Shown here in pieces: positions 10,380 through 19,369 of a stretch of 64,000 nt of DNA (positions are counted from its first letter, which is position 1; the number at the start of each line of letters is the position of its first letter). This stretch comes from Moraxella osloensis (lineage in GTDB: Bacteria > Pseudomonadota > Gammaproteobacteria > Pseudomonadales > Moraxellaceae), in the NCBI RefSeq assembly GCF_001553955.1, contig NZ_CP014234.1:1488001-1552000 (forward strand). The letters run 5' to 3'. The notes beneath the pieces are model-generated. The model was not told the DNA's origin, did no database searches, and saw only the letters and a list, made by a program, of their open reading frames with translations. Both the position numbers and the translations under genes were made by a program.

Positions 10380-10598
10380 AAATTTTGCTGTTGTCAGGTT
10401 TACTGAAAGTTGATTATTTTCCACCCAATTCATTAATCATAGCGTATCAACTTATGAATTTTTTTATCAATTTTTTATCATATAGTGATTGGATAATTTT
10501 GATAAATCGCGTTTATTGTCAAAAATTTCCAGACTTTTAACACTTACTTGTGCTTTTCCTCAGCCCATTGCTCACCTCCTGCAATGGGTTTTTTTTAT
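10380..10598 (+). ncRNA. Candidate small RNA A, with anti-SD terminator loop
   Basis: This non-coding stretch lies between two minus-strand genes, yet it ends in a strong plus-strand terminator at 10564-10596 (stem CCCATTGC / GCAATGGG, then eight T). No plus-strand gene lies nearby, so the terminator must end an RNA made here. The same stretch resembles 21331-21580. The shared blocks are AAATTTTG, AATTCATTAA, a block with seven T then ATCA, a GTGA..TTTT..ATAAA block, and a 47-base block (10531-10577) with 37 identities. The terminator loop reads TCACCTCCT, identical to the 16S rRNA anti-Shine-Dalgarno sequence. The 5' end and promoter are not resolved. Confidence 0.55.
10564..10598 (+). terminator. 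Strong terminator of candidate small RNA A
   Basis: The 8-bp perfect stem CCCATTGC / GCAATGGG has a 9-base loop (TCACCTCCT) and is followed by eight T. The T run is only on the plus-strand side, so it does not serve the minus-strand molybdenum operon. Confidence 0.85.
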
Positions 10599-10688
10599 GG
10601 CTTAAGCTTTGAAATTATTGGATGTTGCATGCAATTCATCGCGTTTTTAGGGTGGTGCTAGAGGCAGCGGTTGGGGTCTACCTAATCG

Positions 10689-11426
10689 TTAAAAATTTGC
10701 CAGCATTTTCAGCCCTGCAATGACTAATACCAGAGATAATAATTTGTTGAGCATGGGGTCGGCAAGGCGTTTGCTACCATAAGTTGCGCCAATAAAACCC
10801 CCTACACAAACCGCTACAAGCCAGATTGGTAGTTGATTTGGCAGTTTTGCCCCTGTCGATAACACACCAAACAGACCTGAAATTGAATTCACCAAAATAA
10901 ACCCCGACGCTACGCCTGCAACAACTTTAGGACTTGCCCAACGGTTAAACAATAAAATTGGACTTAAAAACACACCACCGCCCACCCCCGTCAATCCCGA
11001 AAGCAACCCTAAAACTGCCCCCACGATTGCCAAAATCCATTTTGACACCTGTTTTAATGGTTGCTCGCTGGTGAGTTTTTTGGCAAAGATAAATGAATAA
11101 ATAGCCGAAAAAATCAGTACCATCCCAACAATCGGCTTATATAAATGACTGGGTAAATGGGTCATTCCCCCGATAAACGCCATCGGCACCGCGGTAATAG
11201 CAAGGGGAATAAAAATTTGCCAAGAAAAATTTTTTGCAGAATAAAAGCGCCAAAACGCAATGATTGACACCAAAATATTAAGACATAGCGCAGTGGGTTT
11301 CATCATACTTGGCGCAACGCCGACTAACCCCATCATCGCTAGATAGCCCGATGCGCCCCCATGCCCGACTGATGAATAGAGCAAGGCAGAAATAAAGAAC
11401 AGCACGCTTAATACGGTAGTTGTCAT
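10689..11426 (-). CDS. TSUP-family sulfite/anion exporter (TauE/SafE type)
   Basis: The 245-residue product has about eight hydrophobic segments and the family features FISALLYSSVGHGGASGYLA at the start. GLLSGLTGVGGGVFLSPIL opens the second repeat. TSUP proteins move sulfite, sulfonates or other small anions across the inner membrane; the substrate here is not visible. It is the last gene of the molybdenum row, 24 bases after moaE. That position suggests a link to sulfur or oxyanion handling during cofactor or enzyme maturation, which is an inference from context only. Confidence 0.88.
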   Translation of the reverse strand: MTTTVLSVLFFISALLYSSVGHGGASGYLAMMGLVGVAPSMMKPTALCLNILVSIIAFWRFYSAKNFSWQIFIPLAITAVPMAFIGGMTHLPSHLYKPIVGMVLIFSAIYSFIFAKKLTSEQPLKQVSKWILAIVGAVLGLLSGLTGVGGGVFLSPILLFNRWASPKVVAGVASGFILVNSISGLFGVLSTGAKLPNQLPIWLVAVCVGGFIGATYGSKRLADPMLNKLLSLVLVIAGLKMLANF

Positions 11427-11450
11427 TGCTTGTTAACCATTACTAGAGTA

Positions 11451-11942
11451 TTAACCATTATTAGAAAGCCACAGACTCTCAGTACTGTCGGCATAAAATT
11501 CTTGTTTCCACACAGGGATATCCGCTTTAATCGCATCTAGTAACCAACGACAGGCATCAAACGCAGGATAACGGTGGGCAGCCACTACCCCAACCCACAC
11601 CGCCATCTCACCAATCGCAAGGTCGCCAACACGGTGTATGGCAATGGCGTTTTCGATGTCAAACTGGGCTTTGGCTTGTTCAATCAGTTTTTTGCCTTGA
11701 TTAAGTGCCAGTTGCTCGTAGCCGTAGTAAGTGAGTTTGCTAACAGGGCGAGCGTTATTGTGGTTACGTACCCAGCCTTCAAATGTCGCTAACGCCCCAC
11801 AAGTATCGCTCATTAAGGCGTGTTTAAGCCGTTTATCGTCAATGGCTCGGTCAGTCAATGTAAAGCCGCCAGTAATCACGGTTTGGTAGGCTTGGTCTTC
11901 ACTGATGCTAATGGTGGATGAGCCTTTATGCAATGCATTCAT
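11451..11942 (-). CDS. moaE: Molybdopterin synthase large subunit
   Basis: MoaE with thiocarboxylated MoaD converts cyclic pyranopterin monophosphate to molybdopterin. The 163 residues include the typical DTCGALATFEGWVRNHN near residues 46-62. Further signatures are YYGYEQLALNQGKKLIEQA and AIHRVGDLAIGEMAVWVGV, then AAHRYPAFDACRWLLDAIKA and PVWKQEFY. The lysine of PVWKQEFY is a conserved active-site position in the family. It follows moaD by 37 bases in the same transcript. Confidence 0.96.
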   Translation of the reverse strand: MNALHKGSSTISISEDQAYQTVITGGFTLTDRAIDDKRLKHALMSDTCGALATFEGWVRNHNNARPVSKLTYYGYEQLALNQGKKLIEQAKAQFDIENAIAIHRVGDLAIGEMAVWVGVVAAHRYPAFDACRWLLDAIKADIPVWKQEFYADSTESLWLSNNG

Positions 11943-11979
11943 GGTTTTCTCTATATTTTTTAAAGGGTGTATGCGATAT

Positions 11980-12243
11980 TCAACCGCCCGCTACAGGCGG
12001 AATAAAGGCGATGATATCGCCATCTTGAAGCGGCGTTTGCCAGTTGGCAATATGGTGATTGATTGCCACGGCAAGTTTGGTTTGGGCGAGTTTAAAACCG
12101 TAGTGTGCGCTTAACGTTTGGTAAAGCTCGGTCAGGTTATCACCGTCAAAGCGGATTGTTTCTTCGTCTTTCCCTGCTTGTTCAGCAAGGCTTGCAAAGT
12201 ATAAGATGGCTAAATTTTTCTCAGACGCGCTAGGTGTTGGCAT
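11980..12243 (-). CDS. moaD: Molybdopterin synthase sulfur carrier subunit
   Basis: MoaD is the ubiquitin-fold sulfur carrier of molybdopterin synthase. The C-terminus ends FIPPVAGG, with the essential Gly-Gly that is adenylated and thiocarboxylated. I start it at the internal ATG at 12243, giving 87 residues, since this has an AGGGGG site about ten bases upstream and overlaps the end of moaC by 14 bases. The longer frame to 12285 would add 14 residues not typical of MoaD. Its activating enzyme (MoeB) is not in the window. Confidence 0.93.
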   Translation of the reverse strand: MPTPSASEKNLAILYFASLAEQAGKDEETIRFDGDNLTELYQTLSAHYGFKLAQTKLAVAINHHIANWQTPLQDGDIIAFIPPVAGG

Positions 12244-12727
12244 AGTCGGATTTGCCCCCTGTTTTGGTGAGTAGCTTGATATCACTGATGGTGATGTCGT
12301 GAGATAATGCTTTGGTCATGTCGTAAATCGTTAGGCAAGCTACCGACACAGCGGTTAAGGCTTCCATTTCCACGCCTGTTTTGTGGGTGACTTTGACGGT
12401 GGCAGTGACATGAATTGAGCAGTTGTTATCATCATACTCAAAGCCGATTTTTACCCCATCGAGTGGCAGCTGGTGGCAAAGCGGAATCAGCTCGTGGGTG
12501 CGTTTGCTTGCCATGACCCCTGCGATATGCGCGGTCTGGGTGATTGAGCCTTTTTTGGTGATGCCGTCGGCAGATTTTATCACTTGGTAACTGTTGCTAG
12601 GGAAAATGACTTGCCCTACGGCGGTGGCGCTGCGTTGGGTTATTGTTTTGCCCGATACATCGACCATGGCGATATCGCCGTGTGCGTCTAAATGTGTCAG
12701 GTCTAAGGGAGTTAATTGTGTTGTCAT
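12230..12727 (-). CDS. moaC: Cyclic pyranopterin monophosphate synthase
   Basis: MoaC turns the MoaA product into cyclic pyranopterin monophosphate. The sequence shows MVDVSGKTITQRSATAVGQV near the start, then KKGSITQTAHIAGVMASKRT, LIPLCHQLPLDGVKIGFEY and VEMEALTAVSVACLTIYDM. These are the family signatures, including the His-rich and KTGVEMEAL segments. I use the ATG at 12727 (165 residues), because the frame's earlier GTG sits directly on the likely Shine-Dalgarno. Its end overlaps moaD. A 128-base gap separates it from moaA and could hold an internal promoter. Confidence 0.96.
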   Translation of the reverse strand: MTTQLTPLDLTHLDAHGDIAMVDVSGKTITQRSATAVGQVIFPSNSYQVIKSADGITKKGSITQTAHIAGVMASKRTHELIPLCHQLPLDGVKIGFEYDDNNCSIHVTATVKVTHKTGVEMEALTAVSVACLTIYDMTKALSHDITISDIKLLTKTGGKSDYANT

Positions 12728-12855
12728 GTTTTGGATTTTCACCCCTCAAATGTGGCACAAAATTACATCAACATATACGCTTATCAAGCTGCGCTTGAAT
12801 GAGTCAATTTTTCTTAAATTTGCCTATTTTATATTTTCAAAAAACCCGCCATCGA

Positions 12856-13860
12856 TTAGCCGCCAATCATCGACAAATTCGCCATGATACCACTGTCGTT
12901 TTGCTTGAGTAAATGATGCTCGGGCTTAATCGGCATTAACCTTTGCAAGGCATGAACCAATCCATCGACATCGCCATTTGCCAAAAACGCTCGCACATCA
13001 TAACTGCCATTATCAAACAAACACAAATGTACTTTGCCTTGGCTACTCACTCGCAGCCGATTACAACTGTCGCAGAACTGCGGGGCGTAAGGCTCAATCA
13101 GCCCAATGCCACCGACATAATCGGCATGGCGATATTCAATCGCAGGGCCTGCATCGCTTGCTCGGCGTTGGGATTGCCAACCATTTTCTAGCAAAAAATC
13201 TTTGATACGCTGACCACTGCTATGTTGGGCAAAAAACAAAGCTTTATTATCCGAAGTTTGCATAAACTCAATAAAACGGTAAGTGACAGGGCGATTTTTG
13301 ACAAAACTTAACACGGATTGCAAGTTATCAAAAGCGGTGTCTGCCATCAAAATACCATTAAGTTTTAGCTTAATATCGGTGGTTGCTAGCAATTTATCTA
13401 TGTCTTTTAGCAGCGTTGGCAATATATCAAAGCCGGTGATTTGTTTAAAAATGGTGGGGTCAAAGCTGTCGATACTGATGTTAAGCTGATTTAGCCCTGC
13501 CGTTTGCCAATCGGATAAATGCTTGGCAAGGCGATAGCCATTGGAGCTAACCGCCACTGTTTGGATGCCTTGGGTCTGTTTGGCAAGTTCGATGATGCGC
13601 GGTAAATCTTGTCGAATCGATGGCTCACCCCCCGTCAGCCGCACTTTGGTGGTACCTAGTTTGGCAAAGGCTTGTATTAAAACATCGATTTCGGATACAG
13701 AAAGCTCGTTGTCAGGGCGTTTACCCGCGTTGGCAGTATAGCCATCGGGCAGACAGTAGTGACAGCGAAAGTTACAAAAATCGGTAATCGACAGGCGTAA
13801 ATAGCTTAACTGGCGATGGAAATTGTCCACCAAATTTAATGAAGAAGGTTGCGGAGTCAT
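12856..13860 (-). CDS. moaA: GTP 3',8-cyclase (radical SAM)
   Basis: MoaA starts molybdenum cofactor synthesis by radical cyclisation of GTP. The N-terminal cluster is CNFRCHYC (Cys29, 33, 36), and a second [4Fe-4S] motif lies in the C-terminal part (FCDSCNRLRVSSQGKVHLC). The SAM-binding motif appears as RLTGGEPSIR. The chain ends MIGG, the conserved Gly-Gly tail needed for activity in the family. The start lies two bases from the moeA stop. Length is 334 residues, normal for the family. Confidence 0.97.
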   Translation of the reverse strand: MTPQPSSLNLVDNFHRQLSYLRLSITDFCNFRCHYCLPDGYTANAGKRPDNELSVSEIDVLIQAFAKLGTTKVRLTGGEPSIRQDLPRIIELAKQTQGIQTVAVSSNGYRLAKHLSDWQTAGLNQLNISIDSFDPTIFKQITGFDILPTLLKDIDKLLATTDIKLKLNGILMADTAFDNLQSVLSFVKNRPVTYRFIEFMQTSDNKALFFAQHSSGQRIKDFLLENGWQSQRRASDAGPAIEYRHADYVGGIGLIEPYAPQFCDSCNRLRVSSQGKVHLCLFDNGSYDVRAFLANGDVDGLVHALQRLMPIKPEHHLLKQNDSGIMANLSMIGG

Positions 13861-13862
13861 CG

Positions 13863-15152
13863 TCAGCTAAAATTCCAACTAAACGGCTGCACTGTCACTA
13901 TTTCGCCTGCTTTTACCCCTGCATTATCTTTGGGTAATACAAGCAAGCAATTGGCGTGGCTAAGCTGTTTTACACGGTGGGAGTCTTGGGCAGATAAAGG
14001 AGTGACACTAAAACTGCCGTCTTCATTTTGGCAAAAAATCGCTCGCTGATAATCTTGGCGTCCTGCTCGCTTGTTGATGTCGTGGGTGGTTTTGGCAAAC
14101 AGTTGCAGCGGTTTTGGGATGTCTGATGGTATCGCGCCCGATAGTTGCCACAGCGCGGGTTGGACAAAATTAAGGCAGCACACCACGGTAGATAGCGGAT
14201 TGCCGGGTAACCCAAAATACATGACCGTTTTTTTATCTTGCTCAAATTCCCCAAATATAAAAGGTTTACCTGGTTTCATCGCCACTTTGTAATGGTGAAT
14301 TTTGCCAAGCGCCTGAATGACTTGGGTTAAAAAATCATAATCACCCACCGATACACCCGCCGTAGAAATAATCACATCACATTCGACTATCGCTTGCTGA
14401 ACAGTGCGGCGAGTGGTTTCAAGGTTGTCAGGGACAATGCCATAATCTTGAATCGCAATCGGCAACTGCTTTAATAACGCTTTTAGCGTGGGCGTGTTGG
14501 AATTATAAATTTGGGCAAGCGTTGCCAGCGGCTGCCCCACATCAACCAGCTCATCGCCGGTGGCAATAATGCCAACCGTGAGTATCTGAAATACCTGCAC
14601 GCTATCCACGCCCAAATTGGCAAGTAAGCTGATATCGGTGGGGTTTAGGCGTTTACCAATTGTTAAAACAGTTTCGCCTGCTTGCACTTCCTCGCCTTGG
14701 CGGCGAATATTTGCGCCCACCTTAGCGGTTTGGGTCAAGCGAATGTGATAGGCCTGGGTGTTATCCAAACTGTGCTGAATGTCGCTAAGGTTGGTGTCTT
14801 CCTGCATCACCACCGTGTCGCAGTCATTTGGCACCACCGCGCCGGTAAAAATTCGCACGCCTTGATTGGGTCTTAAACGACCGTTAAAAGGTTTACCTGC
14901 CCCCGATTCACCGATGATTTCAAGTTGGCTATCGTGGTCAAGATAGCTACTCATAGCAATCGCAAAACCGTCCATGGATGATAGATTTTGGCGGGGAATA
15001 TCAAAGGATGCCGCAATATCTTGGGCTAAGATGTGGTTTTGCGCCTCCAATAAACCCACTGTTATGATATTTACCTCGCCCAGACGCGACGTTAAATAGT
15101 TCTCTAGGCGCTCATTAATCGCTTGTTTTAGTTCATTGACAGAAATCATCAT
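13863..15152 (-). CDS. moeA: Molybdopterin molybdenumtransferase
   Basis: MoeA inserts molybdate into adenylylated molybdopterin. The 429 residues show ASFDIPRQNLSSMDGFAIA near residue 50 and GESGAGKPFNGRL. The MoCF_biosynth region has IIATGDELVDVG and ISTAGVSVGDYDFL; KPGKPFIFG and YFGLPGNPLSTVVC follow, all family signatures. The adenylating partner (MogA/MoaB) is not found in this window, so it must be encoded elsewhere. It lies between the mocA-type gene and moaA with almost no spacing. Confidence 0.96.
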   Translation of the reverse strand: MMISVNELKQAINERLENYLTSRLGEVNIITVGLLEAQNHILAQDIAASFDIPRQNLSSMDGFAIAMSSYLDHDSQLEIIGESGAGKPFNGRLRPNQGVRIFTGAVVPNDCDTVVMQEDTNLSDIQHSLDNTQAYHIRLTQTAKVGANIRRQGEEVQAGETVLTIGKRLNPTDISLLANLGVDSVQVFQILTVGIIATGDELVDVGQPLATLAQIYNSNTPTLKALLKQLPIAIQDYGIVPDNLETTRRTVQQAIVECDVIISTAGVSVGDYDFLTQVIQALGKIHHYKVAMKPGKPFIFGEFEQDKKTVMYFGLPGNPLSTVVCCLNFVQPALWQLSGAIPSDIPKPLQLFAKTTHDINKRAGRQDYQRAIFCQNEDGSFSVTPLSAQDSHRVKQLSHANCLLVLPKDNAGVKAGEIVTVQPFSWNFS

Positions 15153-15156
15153 TATC

Positions 15157-15846
15157 TCAATTAAAATGTTGGGTCGGCGGCAAAAGGTGATAGGCTGTTT
15201 TTAGCTGCTCAAATTGTTCTAAGGTATCAATATCTTGGCTTAAATGCGGCAGCGGTATTGGATAAAGCTGATAAACCGTACCGTCGGTGGGCGAAACGAT
15301 AGCGGTTTGGTGTTGCCATAACGCCCGAAAACCTTTATCGCCTTGCAACTGATGCCCAAATGCTTGCAAAAAACCCCAAGGTAAATTGACGGGAATCCCC
15401 CAAATTGGTTGATTGTTATCACCATACTCACTCACAATCAGCTTATGGTCTTTAACATTTTGGCTTAATAGCGTCAAATCATCGAGGGTTACCGCCACTT
15501 GGTCAACAGTCAAGAACAAAATTCGCATCGTAGCACTTACTGACTGTTGTTGTAATGTTGTCATTGCATACTGAATCGATTGCGCCATCCCTGTCTGCGG
15601 CGTTGGATTATCAACGACTGTGACGGCAAATGGTGCAACTTCGTTGTATAACGCTTTAGATATTGGGTTATCAAATTTTGGCAAAACCACCAACACTTGA
15701 TGAGGCTGCAATTGGCGTGCCAGTTGAATTTTTTCAGCCAGCAAAGTTTGATGATTTTTTACAATCAGCTGTTTGGCAAAACCAAGACGCTGGCTCAATC
15801 CTGCCGCCAAAATCACCACGGTTAAATTGCTAGGCGTGACGCTCAT
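15157..15846 (-). CDS. mocA: MocA-type molybdenum cofactor cytidylyltransferase
   Basis: MocA adds CMP to the molybdenum cofactor, giving the dinucleotide form used by xanthine-oxidase-family enzymes. The nucleotide-binding signature VVILAAGLSQRLGFAKQLI lies at the N-terminus, followed by FLTVDQVAVTLDDL and PIWGIPVNLPW. I use the ATG at 15846 (229 residues), which overlaps the XdhC-type gene by 17 bases; the longer frame adds only residues that shadow that gene. A MobA (GMP) or other NTP-transferase role is possible, but the neighbours favour MocA. Confidence 0.85.
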   Translation of the reverse strand: MSVTPSNLTVVILAAGLSQRLGFAKQLIVKNHQTLLAEKIQLARQLQPHQVLVVLPKFDNPISKALYNEVAPFAVTVVDNPTPQTGMAQSIQYAMTTLQQQSVSATMRILFLTVDQVAVTLDDLTLLSQNVKDHKLIVSEYGDNNQPIWGIPVNLPWGFLQAFGHQLQGDKGFRALWQHQTAIVSPTDGTVYQLYPIPLPHLSQDIDTLEQFEQLKTAYHLLPPTQHFN

Positions 15847-16924
15847 GATATACCTGTTGAATTTGGGCAGTGATAGATAAAGCCACCGCTTCGGGCGTAT
15901 CCCCACCGAGTGCTAAACCCACAGGATAGAACAAATTAGCAGATTTCACCAGTTGATAACCATCGTCAATCTCACTAAGCAACTGCTCAGTACGATAGGT
16001 GGGCCCTAATTGTCCAATAAAGAAAGGCGAATTTTGGGCTTTAAAGGCTTGGCTGAGCCATACTCTATCTTGACTCAGACTATGGGTCATTATCACCACA
16101 GCGGTCGGCTGCGGTGACTCAAAAAAAGTCTGCACAGACTCGGCTTGCTCAAGGGCAATCTGCACAAAATTGGCGTGAGCCTGCCCGCGATAACGGGCAA
16201 TCACATCCAACCGACTATCAATCACCGTCACCTGCCAGCCTTGCAAATTTGCCATGGTCATCAAGGGTAAACAATCTTGCCCCGCCCCAAAAATTAATAA
16301 CTGTAGTGGCGGTTGTAGCGTTTCTACAAAGAGGCTCAATTGTTGTGCTTGTTTTTGATAAACATGCAGCTTAAAGCGACTCTTACGGCTGGCAGCGACT
16401 TGATTAACCAGTTGCCAATCTTGCTGACCCAATTGCGACAACTGTGTCAAAGGCAGATGCTGTCCAACCACAAAGTGATCTGAGTTTGAGGTGATAACTG
16501 TAGCCAGAGTTTGTGGCTGTTTTGTCTGTTTTAAGCGCTGAAAACAGGCGAATAATACAGATTGCTCATTCAAAACCAGACGTTCAAATAATACTTGAAT
16601 GACGCCTTGACAGCCAAGCCCAAAGCCTTCTTGCTCATCACTGTCATCAGCTACCTCATCTTGTGATAATTGGCTATCGGTTGCGGTATGATAGGTTTTG
16701 AGCGTTGCCCCAGCTCGCGTTAGCCAAAAGGCTCGCTGAACCAAGTGCTTTTCAAGACAACCGCCACTCACCATGCCTATGGATTGACCATCGGCTAAAA
16801 TCAACATTCTGGCGCCAGGTTGCCGATAGGCTGACCCTTCGACACTCACCACTGTGGCTAACACCGCTTCACTGTTGGGCGGTAACTGCTCAAGGGTATC
16901 AAAAATATCAAACAAGTGGTTCAT
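15830..16924 (-). CDS. XdhC/CoxI-family molybdoenzyme maturation factor
   Basis: XdhC-type proteins (PaoD in E. coli) bind molybdenum cofactor, aid its sulfuration and hand it to the oxidase. The 364-residue product has the XdhC_CoxI segment VLATVVSVEGSAYRQPGARM at residues 21-40, then GMVSGGCLEKHLVQRAF. The C-terminal Rossmann domain is marked by LLIFGAGQDCLPLMTMANL and VVIMTHSLSQDRVWL. It follows the catalytic subunit gene by 21 bases and overlaps mocA, consistent with coupled production. Confidence 0.93.
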   Translation of the reverse strand: MNHLFDIFDTLEQLPPNSEAVLATVVSVEGSAYRQPGARMLILADGQSIGMVSGGCLEKHLVQRAFWLTRAGATLKTYHTATDSQLSQDEVADDSDEQEGFGLGCQGVIQVLFERLVLNEQSVLFACFQRLKQTKQPQTLATVITSNSDHFVVGQHLPLTQLSQLGQQDWQLVNQVAASRKSRFKLHVYQKQAQQLSLFVETLQPPLQLLIFGAGQDCLPLMTMANLQGWQVTVIDSRLDVIARYRGQAHANFVQIALEQAESVQTFFESPQPTAVVIMTHSLSQDRVWLSQAFKAQNSPFFIGQLGPTYRTEQLLSEIDDGYQLVKSANLFYPVGLALGGDTPEAVALSITAQIQQVYHERHA

Positions 16925-16945
16925 AGCAAATGACAGTGTAGCCGA

Positions 16946-19369
16946 TTACAGTAAGGGCAACTGGTACAGCAGTTTATCCAAAGTAATGGGATAGTCTCGT
17001 ACTCTAACGCCTGTGGCATTAAAAATTGCATTGGCAATGGCTGCCCCTGCCCCTGATAATGCCAATTCACCTATGCCTTTGCTGTGGAGCGGATTGGCAT
17101 AGGGGTCAGTTTCGGGTAACATTATTACCTCTAAGTCAGGCACATCGGCATTCACACACACTTGATACTCGGCTAAATCGTGATTACATAGACGACCGTC
17201 ACGTTTGTCATGGTGAATTTGCTCCATCAAGGCAGCCCCTATACCAAACACCATACCACCAAAGCACTGCGAGCGCGCTGTTTTTTCATTTAAGATACGC
17301 CCTGCGGCAAATGTGCCTAGCATACGGCGAACCCGAATTTCACCCGTTACCCGGTGTACCCCGACTTCAGCGAACTGTGCGCCATAGCCTGCATGACGGT
17401 ATTCTTTTTTGGTTTTACCAGGTTCGATTTCACCATTAGCTACCAAGCCATGAGGGGCATATTGCTGCAAAAAACTGCTCAGCGGTAACTGGGTATTGAC
17501 TTGTTCCCAATCGAGTACATTATCTTGGTGGTCTACAGAAACCTCAGAATTAAGGCCTGTTTTTTCTGCTAGTTTATCCAACGTATCGGTTAACGTATGG
17601 TTAATTTTTTCGCCAATTTTTTCAGCTAGGCTAGGGTCATGCTCAAATTGTCTATATAGATTGCCTTGTTTAAAGCCAATGCTATCGGCATGCAGCCCCA
17701 CACTCTGTGCAATCTTTTCTCGTAGCGCTTCACACGCCAGATAAATAGAACTACCAGCGCTTGAAGCTCCCCAGCTACCGCCTGACCCTGCAGCAGGCGG
17801 CAAATCGGTATCGCCAAGTTTGACCTCGACGTGGTCAATCGGTAAGCCCAGCATATCGGCAACCACTTGCGAAAAAATAGTATAGCTCCCTGTACCGATA
17901 TCAGTCATGTCAGTTTCGATACGAGCCATGACCCCAAGCGGTTTGTCAGAGGGCAACAAGCTCACACGGGCTTGCGAGGGTTTTAATTCGTTGCTACGTG
18001 CGGCGCACGCCATCCCATAGCCAATCAGCCAATCACCATCAAGGCGACTTGCGGGCGTTTGTGGGCGTTTATCCCACCCAAAGGCTTTTGCCCCTTGCTC
18101 CATACACGCCAGCAATTTTCGGGTGCTGTAGGGAATTTTTTTGCTTGGGTCTTCGCTCGGTTCATTGCGTTTTCGCAGTTCGATTGGGCACAGCTTTAAT
18201 GCATGTGCCAGTTCGTCCATGGCACATTCGAGTGCCAACTGACCCACCGCTTCGCCAGGGGCACGCATAGAGCCTGTTAAGGTAAAATTCATGCGCGCCA
18301 TTTCGTATTTGATTTGGCGATTGTCACCGCCATATAAAAAGTGGGTAGAGACCGCCACTGGCTCAAAAAACGTTTCTGACGGTAAATTGGTAACAATGCT
18401 ATTATGAATAATAGTATGGATTTTACCATCTTTATCCGCCCCCAATGCCACCCTTTGTTCGGTGTTGGTGCGTCTCACGGTAGTTTCCATGACTTGCGGT
18501 CGGGTCATGTTCACCAGTACGGGGCGTTTTAAGTCTTTAGCCGCAATGGCTGCCATCACCGATTCTGGCGAAATACCCAGTTTTGAGCCAAACCCGCCAC
18601 CAACATATGGCGATAGCAAACGGACATCGTCTTCGGGCATATCTAAGGCTTTAGCAAGCTGTATTTTGGAAGAGGCAAGCATTTGGTTGGAGGTATGAAG
18701 AGTTAGCTTACCCTCAAACCAACGCGCCAACGAACTGTGTGGTTCCATCGGCATGTTACTTTGGCTTGGCGTGGTATAAGTCACATCGACTTTAACCTCT
18801 GCTTGCTTAAGCGTTTTTTCAGGTTTGCCAATATCGTCACTTTTATCAGTTACCCAATCAATAAATTGGGTATGCTTTTTTTGCTTGTTAAAGTCAAAAT
18901 GCCCGTGTTTTTCATCATTTTCATAGTCAATCTGTAACGCCTTCGCGCCTTCTTGAGCCGCTTCTAGGGTTTCTGCGACCACTAAGGCAATCGGCTGTCC
19001 ATGATAAAAAACCTCGCTTGCGCCTTGCACAGGCGCCATTTTGACACCCCCTTGTTGCGGGTTGCGTAAAAACAGCGGGTCATGAAACACCCCAATCACA
19101 CCTGCAACTTGTAAGGCGGTATCTTGATGTACTTTTTTTACCTTGCCTTTACCGATGGTTGCACCGACCATGACACCATGACACAAGTCGTCAAATTGGT
19201 GCTCAGCAGTATACGTGGCTTTGCCTGCGACTTTTAGGTGTCCTTCGATACGGCTCAGTGGTTTGCCAACGAGTTTGCTATCGGTCGTATCTAGCCGTGA
19301 CTCGACAGGCTTGTCCATGGTCAGTTTTTTTTCAAGGGGCGATTCGCCAAAAATTTGTGTTAGGCTCAT
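16946..19369 (-). CDS. paoC: Molybdopterin-binding catalytic subunit, PaoC/YagR-like aldehyde oxidoreductase
   Basis: This 807-residue subunit of the xanthine oxidase family oxidises an aldehyde or similar substrate at a molybdenum centre. Signatures are GKPLSRIEGHLKVAGKATYT near the start, NMPMEPHSSLARW, YVGGGFGSKLG, and PPAAGSGGSWGASSAGSSIY. GIGELALSGAGAAIANAIFN near the C-terminus holds the catalytic glutamate. It shares a 4-base ATGA overlap with the FAD subunit gene. The closest match I recognise is E. coli PaoC, but substrate cannot be read from the sequence. It lacks a signal and fits a cytoplasmic or co-translocated subunit. Confidence 0.93.
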   Translation of the reverse strand: MSLTQIFGESPLEKKLTMDKPVESRLDTTDSKLVGKPLSRIEGHLKVAGKATYTAEHQFDDLCHGVMVGATIGKGKVKKVHQDTALQVAGVIGVFHDPLFLRNPQQGGVKMAPVQGASEVFYHGQPIALVVAETLEAAQEGAKALQIDYENDEKHGHFDFNKQKKHTQFIDWVTDKSDDIGKPEKTLKQAEVKVDVTYTTPSQSNMPMEPHSSLARWFEGKLTLHTSNQMLASSKIQLAKALDMPEDDVRLLSPYVGGGFGSKLGISPESVMAAIAAKDLKRPVLVNMTRPQVMETTVRRTNTEQRVALGADKDGKIHTIIHNSIVTNLPSETFFEPVAVSTHFLYGGDNRQIKYEMARMNFTLTGSMRAPGEAVGQLALECAMDELAHALKLCPIELRKRNEPSEDPSKKIPYSTRKLLACMEQGAKAFGWDKRPQTPASRLDGDWLIGYGMACAARSNELKPSQARVSLLPSDKPLGVMARIETDMTDIGTGSYTIFSQVVADMLGLPIDHVEVKLGDTDLPPAAGSGGSWGASSAGSSIYLACEALREKIAQSVGLHADSIGFKQGNLYRQFEHDPSLAEKIGEKINHTLTDTLDKLAEKTGLNSEVSVDHQDNVLDWEQVNTQLPLSSFLQQYAPHGLVANGEIEPGKTKKEYRHAGYGAQFAEVGVHRVTGEIRVRRMLGTFAAGRILNEKTARSQCFGGMVFGIGAALMEQIHHDKRDGRLCNHDLAEYQVCVNADVPDLEVIMLPETDPYANPLHSKGIGELALSGAGAAIANAIFNATGVRVRDYPITLDKLLYQLPLL

